From Diphasiastrum complanatum (Eukaryota; Streptophyta; Lycopodiopsida; Lycopodiales; Lycopodiaceae), in contig CM055102.1 of assembly GCA_029204225.1 (NCBI GenBank), positions 35,708,585 through 35,772,584 on the forward strand: a DNA stretch of 64,000 nt, written 5' to 3'. Shown in pieces: positions 55,879 to 64,000 of this stretch (position 1 is its first letter; each line of letters starts with the position of its first letter). A model generated the notes under the pieces. That model was not told where the DNA came from and made no database searches. It saw only the letters and a list, made by a program, of their open reading frames with translations. Made by a program: the position numbers and the translations under genes.

Positions 55879-56909
55879 TCATGGATTTGTCTTTTCAGAA
55901 TTTTCCATTTTTTGTCTCCTATCTGAGTTTTTACTCTTAGATTTCCTATAACTAGTTTCTTCTTCAGACGGCGAAGAATAAGATGAAGAATCAAAAGACT
56001 CTTCTTCATTTGTTGAATCAGATTCTAACTTAAACTCTGTAGACGAGTCTGATTCTTCTATTCTTTTATGTTTATGCTTCTTATTAGTACGCTTTCTATC
56101 ATTTTTTTTTCTTCTAGAAATTTTAGAAGTTTCATAGTTTTCTGCGGATGCCATATATGACATCCTCCAACGAGTTCATCAATCCTTGATGACAACACCT
56201 ATCCATCTTCTTGGGTAATCCACCCAAGAAGCATTCATTTTGCATGGGGACAGGATAATGTGCTCCTAATTTCCCTATCAAATTCTTAACTCTTCAACTG
56301 TATTTCCTAAGCGACTCCTTCGGCTTTTTCTCTACCGAATTAAGACGTGCTAACAGTGTTGTGGAATTCCTATCTCTCTGAATTGTTTAAAAAACGTTGC
56401 CTTTAAAGCATTCCAAGTATTAACCGTTTTTGAAACTAACTGGCTATGCCAAATTCTTGCCTGCTTGCGCAAAAGACCTGGTAGGATTCTAACTTTATCC
56501 TGTTGTGTTTTTCTTATTGGCTATAGTAATTGACTCGAACTATGATAAATAGCTATCTGCATCATCAGATGATGACCCTTTGAAGAAGTCATATTTGATT
56601 TTGGTAGATGTGGGTGGTGTTGGATTCGTCATATTTTCAGGTGGTGGGTTAGGTAGCGGATCAGGTGGATCGGATGACTCGGAACTATGTTCAGGTTTTT
56701 GTAGATGTAGTTTCCGAAGGTGGTTCATGTTCTTGTTCAGATTCTGGCTCTGATGGTGGGTCAGGATCTTGGTCAGATTCAGACTCAGATTTAGAACTAG
56801 AATCAGATGTATGTTTCGAAGATGAAGATTCAGATGGATTTGAGGAATTGGCAAGCTCTCGCTCAAATGTATTTACAAGTGCTATGGAAGTGTTGTAAAA
56901 GGTTATCAA
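55879..56909 (-). pseudogene. Element H gag N-terminal and linker region
   Basis: Starts near 56909 with an acidic Ser/Glu/Pro-rich stretch (KHTSDSSSKSESESDQDPD), then KYDFFKGSSSDDADSYLS, matching the start of the retrotransposon gag domain (F-x-G-x-x-x-x-D-A-x-x-W/Y), then a frame-broken gag core (56163-56540), and a Ser-rich basic linker (55879-56163). Several stops and frameshifts. Confidence 0.7.
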
Positions 56910-57105
56910 ATGCTTCAGGACTTAATATTACTCTTATTGGTGAATTTCACAGATTCTGAGAATATAAGTCGCGTGCCTTTCTATAAGCTTCTAGTCGTTG
57001 TGCTCATTCTCAATAGTTGTGCGTGGCTGATCTGGCATTACATAAATAAGATCTAGCGGACTTAGTACACTTAATAATCATGAAAAGACAAAAATTCGTC
57101 TCTCT

Positions 57106-57123
57106 CCCCCAGCAATGGCGCCA
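57106..57123 (-). promoter_or_regulatory. Primer binding site of element H (tRNA-Asp type)
   Basis: TGGCGCCATTGCTGGGGG on the minus strand, five bases from the LTR edge at 57129. Confidence 0.75.
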
Positions 57124-57128
57124 AGTTA

Positions 57129-57315
57129 TGTAGTAGCCTAGTCGTTATAGATTTTCACAAAATCTGTGAATTAAGTAGTATAAAAGGTTTGATCGTTCCC
57201 CAAGAGAGAGAGAAATCTCTTCTTTCAGATCGATAAGTGTACACAGGATGATAGATAGATGGTGAATGTAATATTCAAGACAGAATAATACAATGACAAA
57301 TTTGGTTATCCATAG
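57129..57315 (-). repeat. 5' LTR of element H, truncated
   Basis: Begins TGTAGTAGCCTAGTC and is cut near 57315 by copia fragment I. No other copy is in the window. Confidence 0.55.
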
Positions 57316-57368
57316 ATATTGAGTAAATTGGCATCCAGAAACACCAATGATGAAACACTTTACTTAGT

Positions 57369-58560
57369 GTGAATCAATTGCTAAGTAAAGGTTTCAAAGT
57401 TGAGTTTGATGGAGATGCTTGCATGATCAAAAAGAAGGATATCTTGATTTCAAAAGGTAAAAAACAAGGGAAGTTGTTCAAATTAGATGCTTGTGTTATT
57501 GCTAACCAAGTTGGAAGTATGACAAGTGAACAAATACCTATTCAAGAGGTTTGGCATAAAAGGACAGGGCACCTCAACTTCAAGTCATTGGAAGTAATGG
57601 CTAATAAGCAAGTTGTGATTGGCCTTCCAAGATCCTTAACTAGCATCAATCATGTTTGTGAGTCTTGTGCTTTGTCAAAGTCACATAGACTACCTTATAT
57701 TAGATCTACATCTAGATTTACAAAGCCTTTTCAAGTTGTCATTCAGATATTCATGGAATTACTACAACTAGCAATAGTGAAGCTAAATGTAAATTTTGTT
57801 GGATCTATCTACTAAAGAGCAAATAGGAAGTGTATGATGTCTTTGTAAAGTTTAAGAATGCAAGGGAGAACCAATTTTTTCACAATGATCAAGTGCTTAA
57901 GGAGTGACAATGGTGCAGGAGAGTACATATCTACCAAGTTAAGGCTTTTTGTGATGAGCATGTGGGATCAAGAGGGAGCATTTCCAAAGCCATAAGGTTA
58001 ACTGCTAACCTTGATAAGCCATGAGGTTAAGTGCTAACCTTGATAAGCCATTTTGGGATCAAATTTTGTTGTGTGCTAATTTTTTGTACAATAGGTGGCC
58101 GAGTGCTATTTTGGATGGAATGACACATTTTGAGATGCTATTCAAGAGGAGGCCCAATCTCAACTTTCTTAAAACTTTTGGATGCACATGCTATGTCAAC
58201 ATAACTCTTGATGATAGGACCAAGGAGGATTCATCTTCAAGGAAAGGTATATATGTTGGATATAGTGAGGTGAGTAAAGCCTACAAGGTTTACATTTCTT
58301 CTTCTAATAAGGTAATTATTGATAGAGATGTCATTTTTGATAAGGGGAACATTCCAAAAATATCTTCAAGTACTATTGATGGTGATGTGGATGGACCTAG
58401 CATTTTTGATGTTGATGTAAAGGATCCTACTTTAGATGGTGATGATGATGGACATTTATCAAGTCAAAAGCCAAGGAGAACATCAAGGGAAAGACAAATG
58501 CCTTCAAGGTTCACATATGATGAGAAAGGTAAACAAGTGGAAGTGACTCATTTTGCAATT
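57369..58560 (+). pseudogene. Copia element I GAG-pre-integrase and integrase
   Basis: NQLLSKGFKVEFDGDACMIK leads to VWHKRTGHLNFKSLEVM, the zinc pair CESCALSKSHR, then a frame-broken core: LRSDNGAGEYIS near 57890-57935 keeps the second catalytic aspartate region. The 297-codon frame from 58021 resumes with LDKPFWDQILLCANFLYN and the tail GIYVGYSEVSKAYKVYIS, VIIDRDVIFDKG. The first catalytic aspartate (HSD) region is lost between 57740 and 57830. No RT follows. Confidence 0.85.
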
Positions 58561-59291
58561 CTCACATATTTTGGTGGATCTTCTTGTGTAGATGATGCTA
58601 TGCAAGTAGATGGATGTTTCCATGATTTTCCAAAAACTAATGGATCAGTAAAAGAAGTCTTAGTCAATGGCTTTTATGGTCAAGTGGAAGATCAAGAGGT
58701 TGATTTCAAAGGACTTCAACAATATAAAAAAAGAGATGGCAATTTGGAGCTAGTCAAGAGCATCAAAGGAGATTCGATTGGCAAAGATGTTTTGGATCTG
58801 TTTTTGCAGGTTATTAAAGAGTCAATTAATGTCAAAGGAGCAGCAAGGAAGTTTTGTTCAAGTTTACTTTACTTGTTCTATCTCATGTTTGAGCAATTTT
58901 ATGTGGATGTGTAAAATTGTCAAGATATGGTAAAACTAGCTACATTAGTGAGCATCATTTTGATGTTGGATTTGTACTGGCATTCTTGGCTGGTTTCGTT
59001 GATGGAAATGAAGCTATTGGAGGCTCATTATATCACTCATTCATGATCAAGTCATTAAGTGATGATGGCATCTTGTGGCAAGATGGAGATGAGGCTCATT
59101 CATGGAGTTTCATGGTGGATACATGGCAAGAAAGGACAAAGAGGAAGGATACAAACAGGCAAATGGTCATCACTCACATTTATTATTTGGTTGTTGTAAT
59201 TTTCAGAGAGTTCAAAGTTTATAGAATAAAAGAATCATCTCATTTACATTGTATTTGGTTTTTCATGTTCTATTTACATCTTGACATGTAA
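58561..59291 (+). CDS. Unrecognised ORF downstream of copia I integrase
   Basis: After the integrase tail the same frame continues to 58914 (DDAMQVDGCFHDFPKTNG, LDLFLQVIKESINVKGAARK), and a second frame follows at 58917-59291 (SEHHFDVGFVLAFLAGFVDG, DTWQERTKRKDTNRQM). Where RT and RNase H should be, there is instead this sequence. Its 3' half has an inverted relative at 60361-60765. I do not recognise a family; it may be an element-specific extra ORF or a captured gene. Confidence 0.4.
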
Positions 59292-59445
59292 AATTGATGT
59301 AAGAAATAGTAAAGCATCCAAAGTGGACACTATTCTCTATATCAATTATGGAAACTATTTTAGAACATTAGAAAGAAGGTCTATACTTAGGATGGAGATC
59401 ATTCTAAAATTGGATCAAAGTTCTATGATTAAGCTAAAACTAGCT

Positions 59446-59455
59446 GAAGAGGGAG
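59446..59455 (+). promoter_or_regulatory. Polypurine tract of copia element I
   Basis: GAAGAGGGAG directly precedes the LTR start TGTGAGAAATTTC. The mirror sequence lies at 60361-60370. Confidence 0.75.
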
Positions 59456-60000
59456 TGTGAGAAATTTCAACTAGTTTAGTCAAGATTGGTCATAGTTTGA
59501 TAAATTGCCAAATACATAATTGAGGCCAATTTTCATATTAGACTTTGAGTTTGACTTTTCAAAGTTATATCAGTCTAAAAGCATTTGAATAAACATTTTT
59601 GGAAAGTGTGAGACAGTGTAGTACACGAGTTTTAGTAGATTCAAATTTGAGTAGTAGAGACATTGAATCTAGTCAAAAAATAGTAGGATTTTTCATTATG
59701 GAGGGAAACCAAAGTTTGAAATTAGGTTTGAACTGCTATAAAAGGATGTAGCTCGTGGGAAGAGAAGCATTCTCTCTCTCTTATCTCATTTCATGCTTAT
59801 ACATGGTTCTCTTGGGTTCATCTATCCATTGGTGCGCTATATTGGTGATATCTTGTAATCTTGTGTGTAGAATGCTTATTTTATGCTATTTTCGGATCCA
59901 CACGTGTAAAATACAGTAGCTTACTATTTTTGTATGGATAGCAACTTCATCATATCTTATGTTTGATGTTGGATCAAGTTCTTAGTGAGTTTGCATCTCT
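59456..60000 (+). repeat. 3' LTR of copia element I
   Basis: Starts TGTGAGAAATTTCAAC. It carries a TATAAAAG box at 59737-59744 and a CACACGTGTA motif near 59901. Its 3' limit is not resolved. Confidence 0.7.
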
Positions 60001-60360
60001 TTCATTAAGTAGATGCTGATTTTTTCTCAAAAATGAAGCCATGTAGTTCGTTGTTGAGTGCCATGCTTCATGAATCCCTTTGGTAGTAGTCAAAAAATAT
60101 TTGGCCACCTCGAATAAGAAACATCTTTTCATATATTATTCTTGTCAGTAGGCATCTTCTGTTCATCAGATCTTGTTGCCTCAGGATCAGCTTCCAACTT
60201 ATTGTCGTAGAACAAGGTTGCAACGAGGCTTCTTTATAAAAACTCTTTGATCTACAACTGATTTCATAGATTCAAAAAGTTTCTCTCTAAGTCTAAAATG
60301 AGTTTTGGCCTCAATTGACAATTTACCAAAATATGACTAAACTTGTTGAAATCTCTCACA
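60001..60360 (-). repeat. LTR of the inverted partner of element I
   Basis: On the minus strand TGTGAGAGATTTCAACAAG after a GAAGAGGGAG tract; the first ~150 bases resemble the plus-strand LTR at 59456. Confidence 0.6.
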
Positions 60361-60765
60361 CTCCCTCTTCAACTAGTTTTGGCATAGTTTTAACCATACT
60401 ACTTTGATCCAACTTTAGAATGATCTCCATCCTAAGTATAGATCTCCTTTCTAATGTTCTAAAGTAGTTTCCATAACTGATATAGAGAATAGTGTCCAAA
60501 TTAAATGCTTCACTATTTCTTACATCAATTTTACACATCGACATAACTAGAACATGAAGAACCAAATAGAATGTGATTGAAATGATTCCTCCATGTTTCA
60601 AACTTTGAACTCTCTGGAAAATTATAGCAACCAAACAATAAATGTGAGTGATGACCATTTGCTTGTTTGTCTCCTCTAACTTTGTCCTTTCTTGATATGC
60701 ACACAACAAATTTCGTGCATTGTTTAATTTGAAGATCAAGGCATTCATGGATCCAAGTTAGGGGG
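60361..60765 (-). pseudogene. Inverted copy of the extra ORF and 3' region of element I
   Basis: The minus-strand frame 60356-60748 (AYQERTKLEETNKQMVITHI, DTILYISYGNYFRTLERRS) is a relative of the plus-strand sequence at 59125-59455. The match covers about 350 bases at high identity but with many differences, so the copies came from separate insertions. Confidence 0.7.
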
Positions 60766-60767
60766 GG

Positions 60768-61450
60768 TGTTGGATTTATCTCCTCTACTCTCCTAAATCT
60801 CATCTTAATCTAGTTCCATTCATAACGCTGCAAACTTACATGCATTGTTGCACAACTTTATCACTAAAGACATGCAAGAGAAAGACACCCGACTTATCAA
60901 GCTTGATCGAATTATCGAGGAGTCCGACTTGTTGACTCAACCGACATATCGACTTACTCGACTTGTCCGACATATCGGCTTATCAACTACTCCAACTTAT
61001 TTGGTCACATCAGCGACTCACTCGACGTCCAAATAGTTGAAGCCTTCTCATGCTCACTTTTTGTACTGTGCAACTAACTTGACAATAACAGCAGCCGCTA
61101 CGATCTCCTCCAGACGGCACAACGGCTCCATGCCATCTCTTTGTACACTCATTTGCACAGATGTAAAATTGTATATAGATAACTATTGTAATCTAATCAA
61201 CATAGCATTCAACGAGATAGACATTGTAGATGCTTTTCATGCATCGATTCTTTTCTCAGACTTATTGTCAATAATAAGCTCGTAGCTTTTACAGGGTGGA
61301 GTTAGCTTCTTGAGCACGCGGTTTCGTTTGCTATTGTCTTGTGCTCATAACATTAATCTGACATGTATTTATATGCACTAATCTAAATCAATCACTGTCT
61401 CTATTGCGTTCAGAGTTCTTGTCAGTATTATGTGTTTAAGCTACTATGTC
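60768..61450 (+). repeat. Copia LTR (family D-like), 3' limit unresolved
   Basis: A TAGGGGGGG polypurine tract (60759-60767) precedes TGTTGGATTTATC. It shares CTATTGCGTTCAG (near 61401) with the LTR of element D. The TCGAC/TCCGAC-rich stretch at 60880-61025 lies inside it. Confidence 0.55.
60880..61025. repeat. TCGAC/TCCGAC-rich short-period array
   Basis: Repeated (A/T)CGACTTATC and GTCCGACATATCGGC-type units. Related in motif to the arrays at 5680-6225 and 15545-15945. Confidence 0.65.
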
Positions 61451-61466
61451 TTCTTGTTTGACCTTC

Positions 61467-61724
61467 TTACTGCTTTGTTTGATTGTCTACTCTTCTGCTT
61501 CCGCAAACTATCGCGTAATCAAGCTCTAGTTTAATCTTGTGTTTGCCTACTGTGATAGTAGTGCACGCATTGAGAAAAATTGGTTGAATTTTGCCTTCGC
61601 GCTGTAGCAGGATCGTCCCAATACAATTGTTTGACCACCGGTTCACCAACATTCTTTCCATCAAGAAAGCTCTCAAAAGATAAGCTCCAAGGTCACTTAG
61701 AAACCAAATTTCAAAAATGAACAA
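61467..61724 (-). pseudogene. Probable Ty3/gypsy RNase H fragment
   Basis: The 85-codon frame includes CIGTILLQREGKIQPIF and KIKLELDYAIV, the layout of gypsy RNase H (G-A-[VI]-L-x-Q-x-x-[GN]...E-L-x-x-x-A-[IV]-V). The usual D-A-S before it is replaced by WSNN. Truncated on both sides. Confidence 0.45.
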
Positions 61725-62500
61725 TAGCCTCCAAATTCAGCATGACCTCAGTTATTTATAGTGATCATTTGTGCCTCTACTATAAGTTTGGGGCCTTACA
61801 ACCATTATTACAATTTCGCTATTCACAATTATAGCGAGGTTGTTCGAGCCACTTTGTTAATTGTCCTATTGACTAGGTCTAATCTAATTTAGCTCCATGG
61901 CTATATTTGACAATTCATTAGTAAGCTCATGGGCTAATTACATGCAGCACGACATTCTCGTCACAACGAGTGATTAGCTTGTTGCACATTTCATTCCATC
62001 TTTGTTCTGACTTTTCTTGCAACTCTTGCCATGTCAAATTACCATTAGAGGAGTTCTAAATCCAAAAAAAGACCCTTTGTAAAAAAAAAAAAATTTATGT
62101 TTTTTTAATATTTTTTCTTACACATGGACCAATCAAAACACTCAAATTTGAAATCTACGTAACGTAACTGTTTGAGTCCACATTTTCATTCCACACTCAA
62201 ACTGACATAACTTTTTAGTGGTAAGTCCAATTTTAGCGGAGTTTGGTGCATTGGAAAGCGCTCGATAAGGGCTTTCCAATGATATGTTAGATGACATACT
62301 TTTGAGCTACGATTAAAAAGTTATGGCAAGTCAAAAGTATTAGTGCTATAATATTTTAATAATATAAACTACATCTTGCACGGATTTTTAAAGGGTCTTT
62401 TTGGAGCTCAAAACTCCTCTAATGTTTGTTTCATTTTTCCTTCCACGTGCATAGATGTACAATTAGTGACTGTAGCTATATAAGGAGGAGCTTGACAAAT
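61725..62500. other. Non-coding sequence with a dispersed repeat
   Basis: At 62205-62335 (CATAACTTTTTAGTGG, GAAAGCGCTCGATAAGGGC, GAGCTACGATTAAAAAG) it resembles 19515-19640. An A13 run lies near 62080. No coding motif. Confidence 0.4.
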
Positions 62501-62519
62501 ATTAGTTGATTGTTTCACT

Positions 62520-62963
62520 CTTGGTTGTCCATCCTAGATACCATCTTGATTGTTTTGGTCCAAAAAAACATTACTACTTCGGCAAGTAGCAATAGATTCT
62601 GAGTAGGAATTTCCCGCAATACAATATTATAGTCCTAGACAGAATTAGTTTGATAAGATGAACATTGGCGTTGACAAATCATTTTCTCTTGAAAGGGATT
62701 TGAGAAAACTTTGATACACAACTGCTCAAATTGGATCCAATTGTAAGTTGTCGGTTGTAATTGTAAAACTGTTAAAACTCTTTGCCACCAAACAGACCTT
62801 CAAAATGAAGAGAAGCATGAGAAATTTAAGCTTCATCAGACCTTGGAAACCTTTGGAAGTAATTGTCCAACTGGTATAACCATTCCCTCACATCAATGGT
62901 GTTTGCATCGTCACTGAAGAAATTGGTAAGAAAATCAATGTCATGTACTTTTAGTACATCCAT
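62520..62963 (-). pseudogene. Ty3/gypsy gag fragment
   Basis: From ATG 62963: MDVLKVHDIDFLTNFFSDD, then VREWLYQLDNYFQRFPRSDE, a stop, SHASLHFEGLFGGKEF. The W-L-x-x-[LM]-x-x-[YF]-F and A-x-x-[YHL]-x-x-G pattern is that of the retrotransposon gag domain. Later sequence is frame-broken. The fragment is cut on its 5' side by the LTR at 62990. Confidence 0.7.
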
Positions 62964-62989
62964 GTTTATACATGCAAGATAATATCCAA

Positions 62990-63450
62990 TGTAAGTTTTG
63001 TAGGCCCAAAAGGAGCTATTAGCCTTAAGAACAAGACGGTTCCCTCTCTAGGCTCTTCAAAATAATTAATAAGGATAATAGGCCAATAAGGGCCCAATGT
63101 AGTTTGAATAATACTTAACAATGACTAACTATCTCTCAAGATAGTTATGTTTAGTTAAGTAAGAGCATTGTCTAAGCAAGAGACATCAATTTGTGAATCT
63201 TTTGGCTCATTTGCAAGTGAGAGCTTCTTGCTTCCTCCTTGTGAATGGAGCTATGGGAATCTCCTTTGCTAGGTCTCATGTGCCCTATCCACATGAATTA
63301 ATGCTCATGTTCATAGCTTGTACTATTCTTTCCATTACTAATGTAATTCTATGGTAATCTCCATGACATGTTATCTTGATTGTCTTGTTCTCTTCTTGCT
63401 TTTAGCTTTACTTCTATTGTAATTGCGATTTGCTTAGATTTGGCACATGA
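62990..63450 (+). repeat. 5' LTR of copia element K
   Basis: Starts TGTAAGTTTTGTAGG and ends at the primer site. Its last ~160 bases match 17047-17206. It inserted next to the gypsy gag. Confidence 0.65.
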
Positions 63451-63455
63451 TTTTT

Positions 63456-63467
63456 TGGTATCAGAGC
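63456..63467 (+). promoter_or_regulatory. Primer binding site of copia element K
   Basis: TGGTATCAGAGC. Confidence 0.9.
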
Positions 63468-64000
63468 ATAGATCCTTAATTCATGATGATTCTATGTGAA
63501 TTTCATTAGAGCATTTTTAGCTTTCTTTTTGCTAATTAATTACTTTGAAGTTTTCAAGTCTGTTCAAATCAATTTTAGACATTCACTTTCGTTTTTCATT
63601 TCTAATTTGATTCCATAGGTTTGTAAAGCTTTGTTTTAGATTTCACTTGCATCAATTTTCAAGTCATTTGGGTAAGAGATGCAAAAGCTATTGCAATTCT
63701 TCCAAAAGCTATCAAAATAGGTGATTAGAAATTTCTTTTCACTTTGTTTGAATTTTTCAGATTTGATTTGACTTTTTATTCCAAATTTTTTTATGTAAGA
63801 TTTTAGAGCGTTGTCTTAGCTTTGATCTGATCCTGTAGGTTTGTTGTTAGCTTTTCAGAGGTACTAAATTTTTGTGATCTGGATCAATATTAAAAAAGTT
63901 ATGATCAGATTAGTGGAGGTGAGTTAGACTAGTCAAAATTTTGAAAATTTCTTTTTGGATTTTTCCAAGTGAGAGAGGATCGCTTCAACTCTTCAACTTT
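63468..64000 (+). mobile_element. Copia element K leader, running off the window
   Basis: Matches the leader at 17219-17960. gag, if present, lies beyond 64000. Confidence 0.7.

Noticed and set aside
56665-56898. Plus-strand acidic Ser/Asp-rich frame
   Set aside because: It is the antisense shadow of the element H gag N-terminal region.

Overview
This is a transposon-dominated piece of a land-plant nuclear genome. Evidence: plant-only protein families (DUF538, a NAC transcription factor), plant-type GT-AG introns, TATA-box promoters, long compound TG/AG microsatellites, and many LTR retrotransposons primed by initiator tRNA-Met (TGGTATCAGAGC) or tRNA-Asp-like (TGGCGCC) sites. I cannot fix the species; the sequence fits a repeat-rich fern, gymnosperm or angiosperm genome. 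There are no bacterial genes, rRNA operons or CRISPR arrays.

Layout. 0-5 kb: a LINE remnant, two compound microsatellites, and the only apparently intact host gene, a DUF538 gene on the minus strand with a TATA box, a leader intron and a five-codon upstream ORF. 5-17 kb: a plus-strand Ty1/copia element (A) split by a minus-strand copia element (B), followed by a degenerate CCGAC-rich array, unknown coding remnants, a tRNA-Asp-type primer site and a copia 3' end fused to an LTR. 18-19 kb: an intronless chimera in which an actin fragment sits inside eIF5A coding sequence. 19.9-21.9 kb: two divergent spliced genes that look like parts of a DNA transposon. 22.3-30.4 kb: an old copia element (D) whose 5' LTR was hit by a nearly complete minus-strand copia element (E; 737-bp LTRs, 5-bp target duplication TACAT).

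31-34.3 kb: foldback elements, GC-rich repeats and a NAC (FEZ-like) pseudogene, including a 1.48-kb block bounded by a 15-bp direct repeat. 34.4-36.3 kb: an unrecognised cysteine-rich gene with an intron and disabling mutations. 37-39.7 kb: a GC-rich proline-rich ORF remnant and a LINE ORF1 carrying only in-frame stops. 40-53.9 kb: copia LTRs, gag-only copia fragments, a tRNA-like SINE head, a 455-bp duplication, a GC-rich block of unknown origin and a Ty3/gypsy integrase tail. 53.8-57.3 kb: a Ty3/gypsy element with two retropepsin domains in tandem, the second with its active site lost. 57.3-60.8 kb: a copia integrase fragment followed by an unrecognised ORF, facing an inverted partial copy of the same element. 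60.8-64 kb: LTRs and gypsy gag and RNase H fragments.

Apart from the DUF538 gene, and possibly the minus-strand spliced gene at 19.9-20.6 kb, every coding region is a mobile-element gene or a broken copy. The genes do not form a pathway. The window records repeated nested insertion, deletion, and capture of host gene fragments.
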